Positions 1 to 6,275 of a stretch of DNA of 7,693 nucleotides are shown piece by piece. This stretch comes from DATARH01 sp035935235. Its GTDB lineage: Bacteria; Pseudomonadota; Alphaproteobacteria; ATCC43930; CGMCC-115725. The notes beneath the pieces were generated by a model. It saw nothing but the letters and a program-made list of their open reading frames with translations, did not search any database and had not been told where the DNA came from. The position numbers and the translations under genes were made by a program. The DNA lies in assembly GCA_035935235.1 (NCBI GenBank), contig DASYXG010000021.1, forward strand, positions 1 to 7,693. Reading direction: 5' to 3'. Positions within the stretch are counted from its first letter, which is position 1. Every line of letters begins with the position of its first letter.

Positions 1-1
1 C

Positions 2-214
2 ACCAATCCCGCGGCGAAGACCGACCACGCGTCGCCGATCTACGGCATGCCGATCCTCGATGTCGAGCATGCCAAGACCGTGCTCTTCGTCAAGCGCTCG
101 ATGGCCTCGGGCTATGCCGGGGTCGAGAACGAGCTGTTCTATCGCGACAACACGATGATGCTGTTCGGCGATGCCAAGAAGATGTGCGACGAGATCGTCA
201 AGGCGTTGGAGTAA
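2..214 (+). CDS. pntB: NAD(P)(+) transhydrogenase (Re/Si-specific) subunit beta, C-terminal fragment
   Basis: This is the 3' end of an open reading frame that enters from the left edge. 70 codons are visible before a TAA at 212-214. The product is the beta subunit of the proton-translocating transhydrogenase, an inner-membrane enzyme that uses the proton gradient to transfer hydride from NADH to NADP+. The visible part is the end of the soluble NADP(H)-binding domain III. It matches the family through 'YGMPILDVEHA', then 'KRSMASGYAG', whose Lys-Arg pair contacts the NADP 2'-phosphate in the E. coli enzyme, then 'ELFYRDNTMMLFGDAKK' and a short helix to the C-terminus. The membrane part and the alpha subunit genes should lie further left. 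A strong hairpin starts 12 bases after the stop. The assignment is confident although only the tail is seen. Confidence 0.95.
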   Translation, partial: TNPAAKTDHASPIYGMPILDVEHAKTVLFVKRSMASGYAGVENELFYRDNTMMLFGDAKKMCDEIVKALE

Positions 215-225
215 GAGGGTAGGTT

Positions 226-248
226 CCTCACCCGCGAAGCGGGGGAGG
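226..248. terminator. hairpin just after pntB, possible terminator
   Basis: Bases 226-235 and 239-248 pair into a 10-position GC-rich stem with one mismatch (A230/G244) and a GAA triloop, starting 12 bases after the pntB stop. No T-run follows it on the plus strand, so it is not a textbook intrinsic terminator. It belongs to the same palindromic repeat found at 654-669. It also contains the stop codon of the minus-strand DUF559 gene, so it may end transcripts from both sides. Confidence 0.35.
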
Positions 249-647
249 TGGCGAGCATCGCGAGCCGGAGGGGGCGGCCGCCACTTCGATTCCGCGCAGA
301 ACGCCTTCGAGGCTTTCGTCCCGCAACACGTCTCTTGCAAGGACGCGCAGTACCTTGATCCCACGTTTCCCAAGCCACGCCACTCGCCGCTCGTCGTGTT
401 GTACTTGGCTTGCCGTGTCATGCGCGGAGCCGTCCACCTCAATCGCTAAGTGCGCCGACGGACAGTAGAAATCGAGAATATAGGGGCCAACCGGATGCTG
501 CCGGCGAAAGCGTAGCCCGCCGACCTGTCCGCCCCGCAGGGCCTGCCATAGCACCACTTCGGGCAAGCTCATGGTACGGCGCAAATTGCGCGCTAGACCG
601 AACGTTTTTATCGGTGCCCGGATCGCCCCCTCCACCCTGCTTCGCAT
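228..647 (-). CDS. DUF559 domain protein, Vsr-like endonuclease fold
   Basis: A 139-residue protein of the DUF559 family, which shares the PD-(D/E)XK/Vsr-type nuclease fold. Family landmarks in order are 'LARNLRRTMSLPEVVLWQAL' (about residues 18-37), 'FRRQHPVGPYILDFYCP' (about 47-63), 'LAIEVDGSAHD' (about 67-77) and 'WLGKRGIKVLRVLARDVL' (about 91-108). The Asp of 'ILDFYC' and the Glu-Val-Asp-Gly segment are the likely catalytic acids. The length is normal for single-domain members. The ATG at 645-647 follows a good GGAGGGG ribosome-binding site about 6 bases upstream; Met26 (at SLPEVV) is a possible alternative start. Both gene ends lie inside copies of one inverted repeat, so the low-complexity Pro-rich tail (about residues 125-139) is repeat-encoded. 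The biological substrate of DUF559 proteins is not established. The gene runs opposite to pntB and ends 13 bases from its stop. Confidence 0.88.
   Translation of the reverse strand: MRSRVEGAIRAPIKTFGLARNLRRTMSLPEVVLWQALRGGQVGGLRFRRQHPVGPYILDFYCPSAHLAIEVDGSAHDTASQVQHDERRVAWLGKRGIKVLRVLARDVLRDESLEGVLRGIEVAAAPSGSRCSPPPPLRG
233..276 (+). repeat. left copy of inverted GC-rich palindromic repeat flanking the DUF559 gene
   Basis: This copy begins CGCGAAGCGGGGGAGG (233-248) and ends GGAGGGGGCG (267-276), 44 bases in all. The reverse complement of 624-669 starts and ends with exactly these 16-mer and 10-mer blocks over 46 bases, with a diverged middle. The two copies therefore form imperfect inverted repeats around the DUF559 gene. 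This copy encodes the last residues of that gene. Such GC-rich palindromic units are known as dispersed intergenic repeats in alphaproteobacteria, but copy number in this genome cannot be judged here. Confidence 0.7.
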
Positions 648-669
648 GGTTCCCCTCCCCCGCTTCGCG
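624..669 (-). repeat. right copy of inverted GC-rich palindromic repeat flanking the DUF559 gene
   Basis: The reverse complement of this segment begins with the same 16 bases as 233-248 and ends with the same 10 bases as 267-276. Its length is 46 bases against 44 in the left copy. Read on the minus strand it carries the ribosome-binding site (GGAGGGG) and the ATG (645-647) of the DUF559 gene, plus its first eight codons. Its palindromic core at 654-669 and following bases can fold like the left copy. Confidence 0.7.
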
Positions 670-681
670 GAGGAGGAGCCG

Positions 682-951
682 CTACACGTTAGACAGCCTT
701 GCTTGGTTTGCTAGGAAATGCTTTTCCAGCAAATCATTGATCAAGGCAGCAATTTTTCTAACGCGCCGTTTAGAGCGAACCGCGACGTGAAGTTGGTTTG
801 TGGCTTGATCGACCTGCTGTAAGGGCATGGACGCCCAGCCGTCCTCACCGCAGGCGCGGAATAAGTCCAAAAAATTACGGATTCTGTGAATCTCGCCGCC
901 AGCGGGTTGATCTGCCCGGAAATCGAAGTCGATGACGATTTCCCGAGCCAA
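682..951 (-). CDS. hypothetical protein (89 aa), downstream of rpsU
   Basis: I do not recognise this protein. It begins at a TTG (949-951) that directly follows an in-frame TAG, so no longer start exists in this frame. A GAGAGG ribosome-binding-like sequence lies about 6 bases upstream. The product is soluble-looking, with no signal peptide or membrane segment: a beta-type start 'EIVIDFDFRA', a helical stretch 'EIHRIRNFLDLFRAC', and a basic C-terminal half with 'RSKRRVRKIAALINDLLEKH' (about residues 59-78). A small alpha/beta domain is plausible, but no motif gives a function. It lies 23 bases behind rpsU on the same strand and could be co-transcribed. By hand count its GC is about 53%, clearly below its neighbours, which suggests either recent acquisition or weak coding constraint. 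Its regular alternation of hydrophobic segments favours a real gene. Confidence 0.6.
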   Translation of the reverse strand: MAREIVIDFDFRADQPAGGEIHRIRNFLDLFRACGEDGWASMPLQQVDQATNQLHVAVRSKRRVRKIAALINDLLEKHFLANQARLSNV

Positions 952-958
952 CTAAATC

Positions 959-973
959 CTCTCGACCCGAGAG
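959..973 (-). promoter_or_regulatory. small hairpin between rpsU and the 89-aa gene
   Basis: CTCTCG, three bases, then CGAGAG form a perfect 6-bp stem in the 23-base gap after the rpsU stop. Read on the minus strand, the second arm contains the GAGAG part of the candidate ribosome-binding site for the TTG start at 951. It could weakly terminate rpsU transcripts or mask translation of the downstream gene. Only a few T residues follow, so strong termination is not expected. Confidence 0.3.
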
Positions 974-974
974 T

Positions 975-1178
975 CTAGTACCCCTCGCGCTCCATGCGCT
1001 TGCGCAGCAGCTTGCGGTAGCGGCGCACCGCCTCGGCCTTTTCGCGGGCGCGGCGTTCGGACGGCTTCTCGTAATTGCGCCGCAACTTCATTTCCCGGAA
1101 CACCCCTTCGCGCTGCATTTTCTTCTTCAGGGCTCTGAGAGCCTGATCGACGTTGTTATCGCGAACGAGGACTTGCAC
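975..1178 (-). CDS. rpsU: 30S ribosomal protein S21
   Basis: A 67-residue small basic protein of the 30S subunit, which acts near the 16S rRNA 3' end in start-site selection. The sequence is diagnostic: 'VQVLVRDNNVDQALRALKKK' at the N-terminus, then 'MQREGVFREMKLRRNYEKPS' and the Arg/Lys-rich helix 'RRAREKAEAVRRYRKLLRKR', ending 'EREGY'. I place the start at the GTG 1176-1178, because the family begins M-Q-V-L-V-R-D-N-N. An upstream in-frame GTG at 1224-1226 would add 16 residues not seen in the family and would fall inside the likely promoter. A GGAG lies about 10 bases before the chosen GTG. The gene is divergent from the monooxygenase gene. The small unknown gene at 682-951 may follow it in one transcript. 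Confidence 0.95.
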   Translation of the reverse strand: MQVLVRDNNVDQALRALKKKMQREGVFREMKLRRNYEKPSERRAREKAEAVRRYRKLLRKRMEREGY

Positions 1179-1216
1179 GGGCAGAGAACTCCGCAGTCGG
1201 ACCAATACCGGCGGCC

Positions 1217-1245
1217 AACCTATCACCGTCGGCGCATTCTGTGAA
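1217..1245 (-). promoter_or_regulatory. putative rpsU promoter (-35 TTCACA, -10 TAGGTT)
   Basis: On the minus strand, TTCACA (1240-1245, five of six matches to TTGACA) is separated by 17 bases from TAGGTT (1217-1222, a weak match to TATAAT). Transcription would start near 1210 and give a leader of about 30 bases before the GTG at 1178. The spacing fits, but the -10 is poor. The rest of the 190-base divergent gap (1179-1368) shows no clear promoter for the monooxygenase gene. Confidence 0.3.
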
Positions 1246-1368
1246 GCCGAGCGGCGCGCTCATCGATCTTCCGCATGAGGCTATGCAAGGACATTTGTTG
1301 CGGGCGCGGGCCGAACGCGCGAAATTGATAGCGCTACCTTACGATTTCTCGGTCAAGGGAAACGGATC

Positions 1369-3009
<1,641 letters not shown>

Positions 3010-3043
3010 CGCCGCGCTGCCCCGCTTTACGAGGCGACGCCGC

Positions 3044-3060
3044 GATCTCATATTGAGATC
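3044..3060. promoter_or_regulatory. perfect 17-bp palindrome abutting the def start codon
   Basis: GATCTCATATTGAGATC consists of two 7-base arms around TAT and ends at the base before the ATG of def. As DNA it looks like a dimeric regulator operator. As RNA it would be a 7-bp hairpin that takes up the only weak ribosome-binding sequence (TGAG). Either use would give control over def and the overlapping COQ9 gene. No binding protein can be named. Confidence 0.4.
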
Positions 3061-3624
3061 ATGGCTTTATTGAAGATCGCTCGGATGGGGCATCCGGTGC
3101 TCCGCGCCGTCGCCGCGCCGGTCGAGGAGCCGACGGCGCCATGGGTGCGCCAGCTCGTCGAGGACATGCTCGAGACGATGGAGGATGCCGGCGGCACCGG
3201 CATCGCCGCGCCGCAGGTCCACGCGCCGCACCGCATCGTCACGTTTTTCGTCGCTGGCGAGCGGACCACCGATCTCCCCGGTGACGGCGAGCAATCGCTG
3301 ACCGTGCTGATCAACCCGGTCGTCGAGCCGGTCGGCGACGAAATGGCGCTCGGCTGGGAGGGTTGTCTGTCGGTGCCGGGATTGCGCGGTGTGGTGCCGC
3401 GCTATCTGAGCATCCGCTATCGCGGCGTTGGCCTCGATGGCGAGCCGATCGAGCGCGAGGCGGCCGGGTTTCACGCTCGCGTCGTCCAGCACGAATGCGA
3501 TCATCTCGACGGCATCCTCTATCCGCAGCGAATGACCGACCATCGCCTGCTGGTTTACACCGAGGAATTGCAGCGGCATCCGATCGATCTTGCGGAGTTC
3601 CTTGCCGCGGAAACCGGCAAGTGA
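3061..3624 (+). CDS. def: peptide deformylase
   Basis: A 187-residue metalloenzyme that removes the N-formyl group from new proteins at the ribosome exit and releases formate. All three family motifs are intact: GTGIAAPQ (residues 45-52), EGCLS (100-104, with metal ligand Cys102) and HECDH (144-148, with ligands His144 and His148 and catalytic Glu145). The N-terminal 'KIARMGHPVLR' is also typical. The length is usual for bacterial deformylases. The gene is not beside fmt, the classic partner, so it may be a second copy of def; that cannot be told from this window. The ATG has no strong Shine-Dalgarno sequence and is directly preceded by a 17-bp palindrome. Its TGA overlaps the GTG of the COQ9 gene, implying translational coupling. 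Confidence 0.95.
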   Translation: MALLKIARMGHPVLRAVAAPVEEPTAPWVRQLVEDMLETMEDAGGTGIAAPQVHAPHRIVTFFVAGERTTDLPGDGEQSLTVLINPVVEPVGDEMALGWEGCLSVPGLRGVVPRYLSIRYRGVGLDGEPIEREAAGFHARVVQHECDHLDGILYPQRMTDHRLLVYTEELQRHPIDLAEFLAAETGK

Positions 3625-4259
3625 GAAGCCTACTGGCCGAGCGCGACCGCGACCGCCTCATCGAGGCGATGCTGCCGGATGTCGCCTTCGACGGTTGGTC
3701 GCATCTGGCGCTGCGCTACGCAGCGCGTCGGCTCGACATGGAGGTCGCCGAGGCGGAGGCGCTGTTTGCAGGCGGTGCGCCCGATCTCGTTGCCGGGTTC
3801 AGCCGTTGGGCCGACCGCCGCATGCTCGATTGGGTCGAGGCCACGCCGATCGAGGAAGCGAGGGTCTCGGCGCGGGTGAGGCGTGCCGTCTTGCTCCGCC
3901 TCGAAGTCGTGCAGCCCTGGCGCGAGGCGGTGCGCCGCGCCCTGTCGGTGCTGGCGATGCCGCCGCATGCGTTGCTTGGGCTGCGCCTGCTCTACGCGAC
4001 CGTGGACGCCATCTGGTACGCGGCCGGCGACACCGCGACCGATTTCAGCTTCTACACCAAGCGCGCAAGCCTGGCGGCCGTCTATTCCGCGACCATGCTC
4101 TATTGGCTGGAAGACCGCTCCGAAGGCGCCGCCGACACGCAGGCGTTTCTCGATCGCCGTCTCGCGGAATTGCATCGGCTGACCGAGATACGCCGCCGCT
4201 TCGACGCCGCGGTGATGCGCTTGCCCAACCCGGCGCGACTATTCAGGGACGCGCGCTGA
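3621..4259 (+). CDS. COQ9 family ubiquinone biosynthesis protein
   Basis: A 212-residue protein of the COQ9 family, with a TetR-like helical fold that binds lipid and, in mitochondria, presents coenzyme Q intermediates to the COQ7 hydroxylase. Landmarks are the N-terminal 'LIEAMLPDVAFDGWSHLALR' and the highly diagnostic 'GDTATDFSFYTKRASLAAVY' in the last third, followed by 'ATMLYWLEDRSEG' and 'TQAFLDRRLAEL'. I start it at GTG 3621-3623, which overlaps the def stop as GTGA. The frame stays open further upstream, but that stretch lies wholly inside def and does not resemble COQ9. A weak GGAAA lies about 9 bases before the GTG, consistent with coupling to def translation. An internal ATG at 3669 would cut into the conserved N-terminal helix. 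The gene ends in a hairpin region and faces the 2H-phosphoesterase gene. Confidence 0.93.
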   Translation: MRSLLAERDRDRLIEAMLPDVAFDGWSHLALRYAARRLDMEVAEAEALFAGGAPDLVAGFSRWADRRMLDWVEATPIEEARVSARVRRAVLLRLEVVQPWREAVRRALSVLAMPPHALLGLRLLYATVDAIWYAAGDTATDFSFYTKRASLAAVYSATMLYWLEDRSEGAADTQAFLDRRLAELHRLTEIRRRFDAAVMRLPNPARLFRDAR

Positions 4260-4289
4260 GCCTGGTCGAAGGCTCAGGCGAAAAGCCTG
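4257..4289. terminator. overlapping hairpins between convergent genes
   Basis: TGAGCC (4257-4262) and GGCTCA (4271-4276) form a 6-bp stem that contains the stop codons of both convergent genes. CAGGC (4275-4279) and GCCTG (4285-4289) form a second stem around GAAAA. The two stems share bases 4275-4276, so only one can form fully. A bidirectional terminator is likely from position, but there is no T-tract on either strand. Confidence 0.35.
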
Positions 4290-4810
4290 TGGTGCCGGAG
4301 CGGGATGTTGGCGATGCATTTGGCGGCGCCCGCGCCGCGCTCATGCACTTCGAGCGCGTCGATCCGGCCGTCGATGGCGAGATCGAACCCGTTGAGCTTT
4401 GCCTTGATCCGCCGCGCCGCGCTGAAGTCGCCGACGCTGGCGATGGTCAGGTGGGGGATATACGGGATTTCGGGCCGCAGGCAGCCGGCCAGCGGGCCGA
4501 CATGAAGTCGGTCGTGTAGGCGGATGATCGCGCCAAACCCTTCGTCGGGCACCAGGAAGACGATAAACCGGCTCGCCCCGAGTTCAGGTACGATCACCGC
4601 CGAGCGCAGGCAAAATTTGATGGGCGAGGTGAGGGCGCAGGTCGCGGCGACATGGCTCACCACATCGTCGGTCGAAAACTCTGTGCCTGGGAACACCAGC
4701 GTGAATTCAGGAGCGCCGGGACTATGCGCGTGTTCTTCGCGCGCGCGAATCAGCCACTCGGCATCCGATTTGCCGAAAACCGGTTTCGCGACCACTTCGA
4801 GCGCGTCCAT
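4274..4810 (-). CDS. 2'-5' RNA ligase / 2H phosphoesterase family protein, first HxT His replaced
   Basis: A protein of the 2H phosphoesterase superfamily (2'-5' RNA ligase-like), in which two HxTx motifs line a cleft that acts on 2'-5' or cyclic phosphodiester bonds. From ATG 4808-4810 it has 178 residues. The second motif is intact as 'PHLTIASVGDF' (His at residue 120 in this numbering). The first reads 'APEFTLVFPG', where relatives have 'PHFTLVFP', so the first catalytic His is Glu (residue 35). The codon is GAA, which is more than one change from a His codon. The protein may be catalytically poor or have another role. An upstream in-frame TTG (4856-4858) would add 16 residues; I prefer the ATG because related proteins start just before the 'VVAKP' strand. 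It lies 60 bases behind the GST gene on the same strand and probably shares its transcript. Confidence 0.82.
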   Translation of the reverse strand: MDALEVVAKPVFGKSDAEWLIRAREEHAHSPGAPEFTLVFPGTEFSTDDVVSHVAATCALTSPIKFCLRSAVIVPELGASRFIVFLVPDEGFGAIIRLHDRLHVGPLAGCLRPEIPYIPHLTIASVGDFSAARRIKAKLNGFDLAIDGRIDALEVHERGAGAAKCIANIPLRHHRLFA

Positions 4811-4870
4811 AAAGCTTCTATCGCGCGGCTTCGCTCGTCGCGCAATGATTTGCCGCAAGTCCTCGGGTGG

Positions 4871-5506
4871 TCACACGCCCGGCGGGCGAGTCACCGCAAC
4901 GCTCTGACGCTGTTCCATCCGGCCGAGCCAGGCCGCTAGAGCCGGCACCTCCGCCAATTGGGCCACACCCTCGGGGAATTTCTTAAAGTAGATGAGCGGC
5001 GGCACGACCATGAGGTCGGCGAGGCTCACCATGTCGCCGGCAAGAAATTCCTGCTCGCCGGCGAGTCTGGCGATCTCGCCAAGACAGAGCCGCACCTGCG
5101 GCAGCGAGGCCGCGACCTTCGCTTCATCGGTCGGCAGGCCGAGCCGTGGCGCCACAATCCTCGGGTAGAGGACGCCGCCGACCAGGCTCGGCGCCAGATA
5201 GGCGTCGACGATGCCCATGATCTGGCTCATCCGCGCGAACGGGTGCAGCTCGATCGGCTGCAGCGGAGCGGTCGGAAACGCTTCATCGATATAGCGCATG
5301 ATTGCCTGCGTCTCGTAGAGCGCGAAGCCGTCATGCTCGAATGCCGGCACCTTGCCGAACGGATGGCGGGAGATGTGCGGCTCGGTGCGGAAACTGCTGG
5401 GCGGAACCTCGACCAGCTCGTGCGCGACCCCCTTCTCGGCCAGCGCGAGCCGCGCGCTCCATACATAAGGGCTTGTCGCCGGGCCGTAGACGATCGGCCG
5501 CGCCAT
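4871..5506 (-). CDS. glutathione S-transferase family protein
   Basis: A 211-residue cytosolic glutathione S-transferase-like protein; such enzymes conjugate or reduce substrates with glutathione. The N-terminal thioredoxin-fold domain (about 1-80) begins 'PIVYGPATSPYVWSARLALA'. Ser12 or Tyr14 is a candidate for activating glutathione, then 'FGKVPAFEHDG' supplies the cis-proline (V53-P54), and 'ALYETQAIMRYIDE' supplies the glutathione-binding Glu65-Thr66. The C-terminal helical domain contains 'FLAGDMVSLADLMVVP' (about 154-169), with the family's N-capping box (Ser161, Asp164). The length is typical. The ATG is preceded by a strong GGGGAGG ribosome-binding site about 6 bases away, which fixes the start. 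The substrate cannot be predicted. The 2H-phosphoesterase-like gene follows on the same strand. Confidence 0.93.
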   Translation of the reverse strand: MARPIVYGPATSPYVWSARLALAEKGVAHELVEVPPSSFRTEPHISRHPFGKVPAFEHDGFALYETQAIMRYIDEAFPTAPLQPIELHPFARMSQIMGIVDAYLAPSLVGGVLYPRIVAPRLGLPTDEAKVAASLPQVRLCLGEIARLAGEQEFLAGDMVSLADLMVVPPLIYFKKFPEGVAQLAEVPALAAWLGRMEQRQSVAVTRPPGV

Positions 5507-5579
5507 ATTCCGCCTCCCCGCAATGCGGCGCGGAAGATGTCAGCGCGACGCCAGCCCGGTCAAGCCGCTGTGGGTCAAC

Positions 5580-6089
5580 CTAGTTGGCGACGCGCCACTG
5601 ACCGTCAGCCGCCTGGCACGCCGTGCCATAGACGGCCTTGCCGCCGCCATCGTTGGTCGTGTACTCGCGGCAGGTCTCCCCCGACGCATTCTTGAACGCC
5701 GGCTTGTTGGTATAGGTGATCTGCGCGGCGGGGTTGGGGGTCGCCGAGGTTGCGGGCGGCGCATAGGCGGAGGGCGCCGTCTGCTGGTTATAGGCCGAGG
5801 GAGCGGTCTGTTGATTGTAGGCCGATGGGGCGGGTTGCGCGGGCGCCGCATAACCCGGATCGGCGGGATACGCGGCCGGCGGGTAGTAAGCCGGCGGCGG
5901 CGCATAGTAATAGGGCGGCGGTGGGTAATAGCCGTAATAGGACCCCGGATAGTATCCGGGGAACGGGAAGCCAAACCAATAGGCCTGGGCCGGCGACGGA
6001 GCGGCGGCGATGATGCCGGTCGCCAAGGCCGCGGCAATGCCAACGAAGAGAACACGCGAACGCCACCTAGGATGTGTCGAGCCGCTCAT
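5580..6089 (-). CDS. exported Tyr/Pro-rich protein with RT0821/Lpp0805-like C-terminal module
   Basis: A 169-residue predicted exported protein. The first 36 residues form a signal peptide: a basic start 'MSGSTHPRWRSR', a hydrophobic core 'VLFVGIAAALATGIIAAA' and a probable signal peptidase I site after 'SPAQA', with no lipobox cysteine. Residues 37-80 are a low-complexity Tyr/Pro/Gly stretch. Two perfect SAYNQQTAP units follow at 89-106, with a partial third. The C-terminal 'GETCREYTT...AVYGTACQAADGQWRV' (about 137-167) resembles the end of 17-kDa/RT0821-Lpp0805-type surface antigens and has two cysteines (140, 158) that could form a disulfide. A GAGG lies 6 bases before the ATG at 6087-6089, and a TATAAT sits about 40 bases upstream. 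An upstream extension to 6227 would put 46 non-signal residues in front and is rejected. The function is unknown; a periplasmic or cell-surface role is inferred. Confidence 0.85.
   Translation of the reverse strand: MSGSTHPRWRSRVLFVGIAAALATGIIAAAPSPAQAYWFGFPFPGYYPGSYYGYYPPPPYYYAPPPAYYPPAAYPADPGYAAPAQPAPSAYNQQTAPSAYNQQTAPSAYAPPATSATPNPAAQITYTNKPAFKNASGETCREYTTNDGGGKAVYGTACQAADGQWRVAN
5772..5825 (-). repeat. two tandem 27-bp units encoding SAYNQQTAP
   Basis: Units at 5799-5825 and 5772-5798 encode the same nine residues, followed by a truncated SAYA. The DNA units differ at several synonymous positions, so the peptide sequence is conserved better than the DNA. This points to an older duplication kept by selection on the protein rather than a fresh replication slip. 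Confidence 0.75.
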
Positions 6090-6129
6090 CGCTTGCCTCA
6101 GCTTTCGGGGGAAATAGCCGACAGTGCGG

Positions 6130-6135
6130 ATTATA
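6130..6135 (-). promoter_or_regulatory. consensus -10 box (TATAAT) for the exported protein gene
   Basis: On the minus strand this is an exact TATAAT, 40 bases upstream of the ATG at 6087-6089. A start site near 6123 would leave a leader of about 33 bases containing the GAGG ribosome-binding site. No good -35 hexamer is seen at the right distance (CGATAT at 17-bp spacing). The position supports the start chosen for the gene. Confidence 0.4.
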
Positions 6136-6224
6136 CGCCGCAAAGCGAAAATATATCGCCGTCGATCGAATGCAACGGCGCCGTGCCAATGCTGCGACGC
6201 GGCGGCGGTTGCAGCGTCTGGTGC

Positions 6225-6241
6225 CAAGGTCTAAGACCTTG
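6225..6241. promoter_or_regulatory. perfect 17-bp palindrome upstream of fhs
   Basis: CAAGGTCTAAGACCTTG has two perfect 8-base arms around a single central A and ends 34 bases before the GTG of fhs. It could be a dimeric repressor operator or, in RNA, a 7-bp hairpin with a TAA loop. No T-run follows, so it is not an obvious terminator. The regulator is unknown. Confidence 0.4.
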
Positions 6242-6275
6242 CGGCAACAGGTAAGGAAAGCCGAGGAGAAAAGAC

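Noticed and set aside
1179..1226. Longer rpsU product from the upstream GTG
   Set aside because: It would add 16 residues not found in S21 and overlap the probable -10 region; the family begins at the downstream GTG.
3363..3620. N-terminal extension of the COQ9 frame
   Set aside because: The frame stays open upstream, but it lies inside def, gives Arg/Ser-rich low-complexity sequence and has no counterpart in COQ9 proteins.
5772..5825. CRISPR-like repeats
   Set aside because: The two units are directly adjacent, in frame, and encode a peptide repeat; there are no spacers.
6090..6227. Longer start for the exported protein
   Set aside because: It would put 46 residues before a clear signal peptide and start upstream of the TATAAT box; the ATG at 6089 has a good ribosome-binding site.
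5523..6254. Plus-strand open frame rich in Arg and Gly over the exported protein gene
   Set aside because: Its RRG-rich composition is the complement of the Tyr/Pro codons on the other strand; no start signal or motif supports it.
6090..6275. Folate-sensing riboswitch before fhs
   Set aside because: Only a simple 17-bp dyad is visible. I could not identify a conserved multi-stem folate riboswitch structure.
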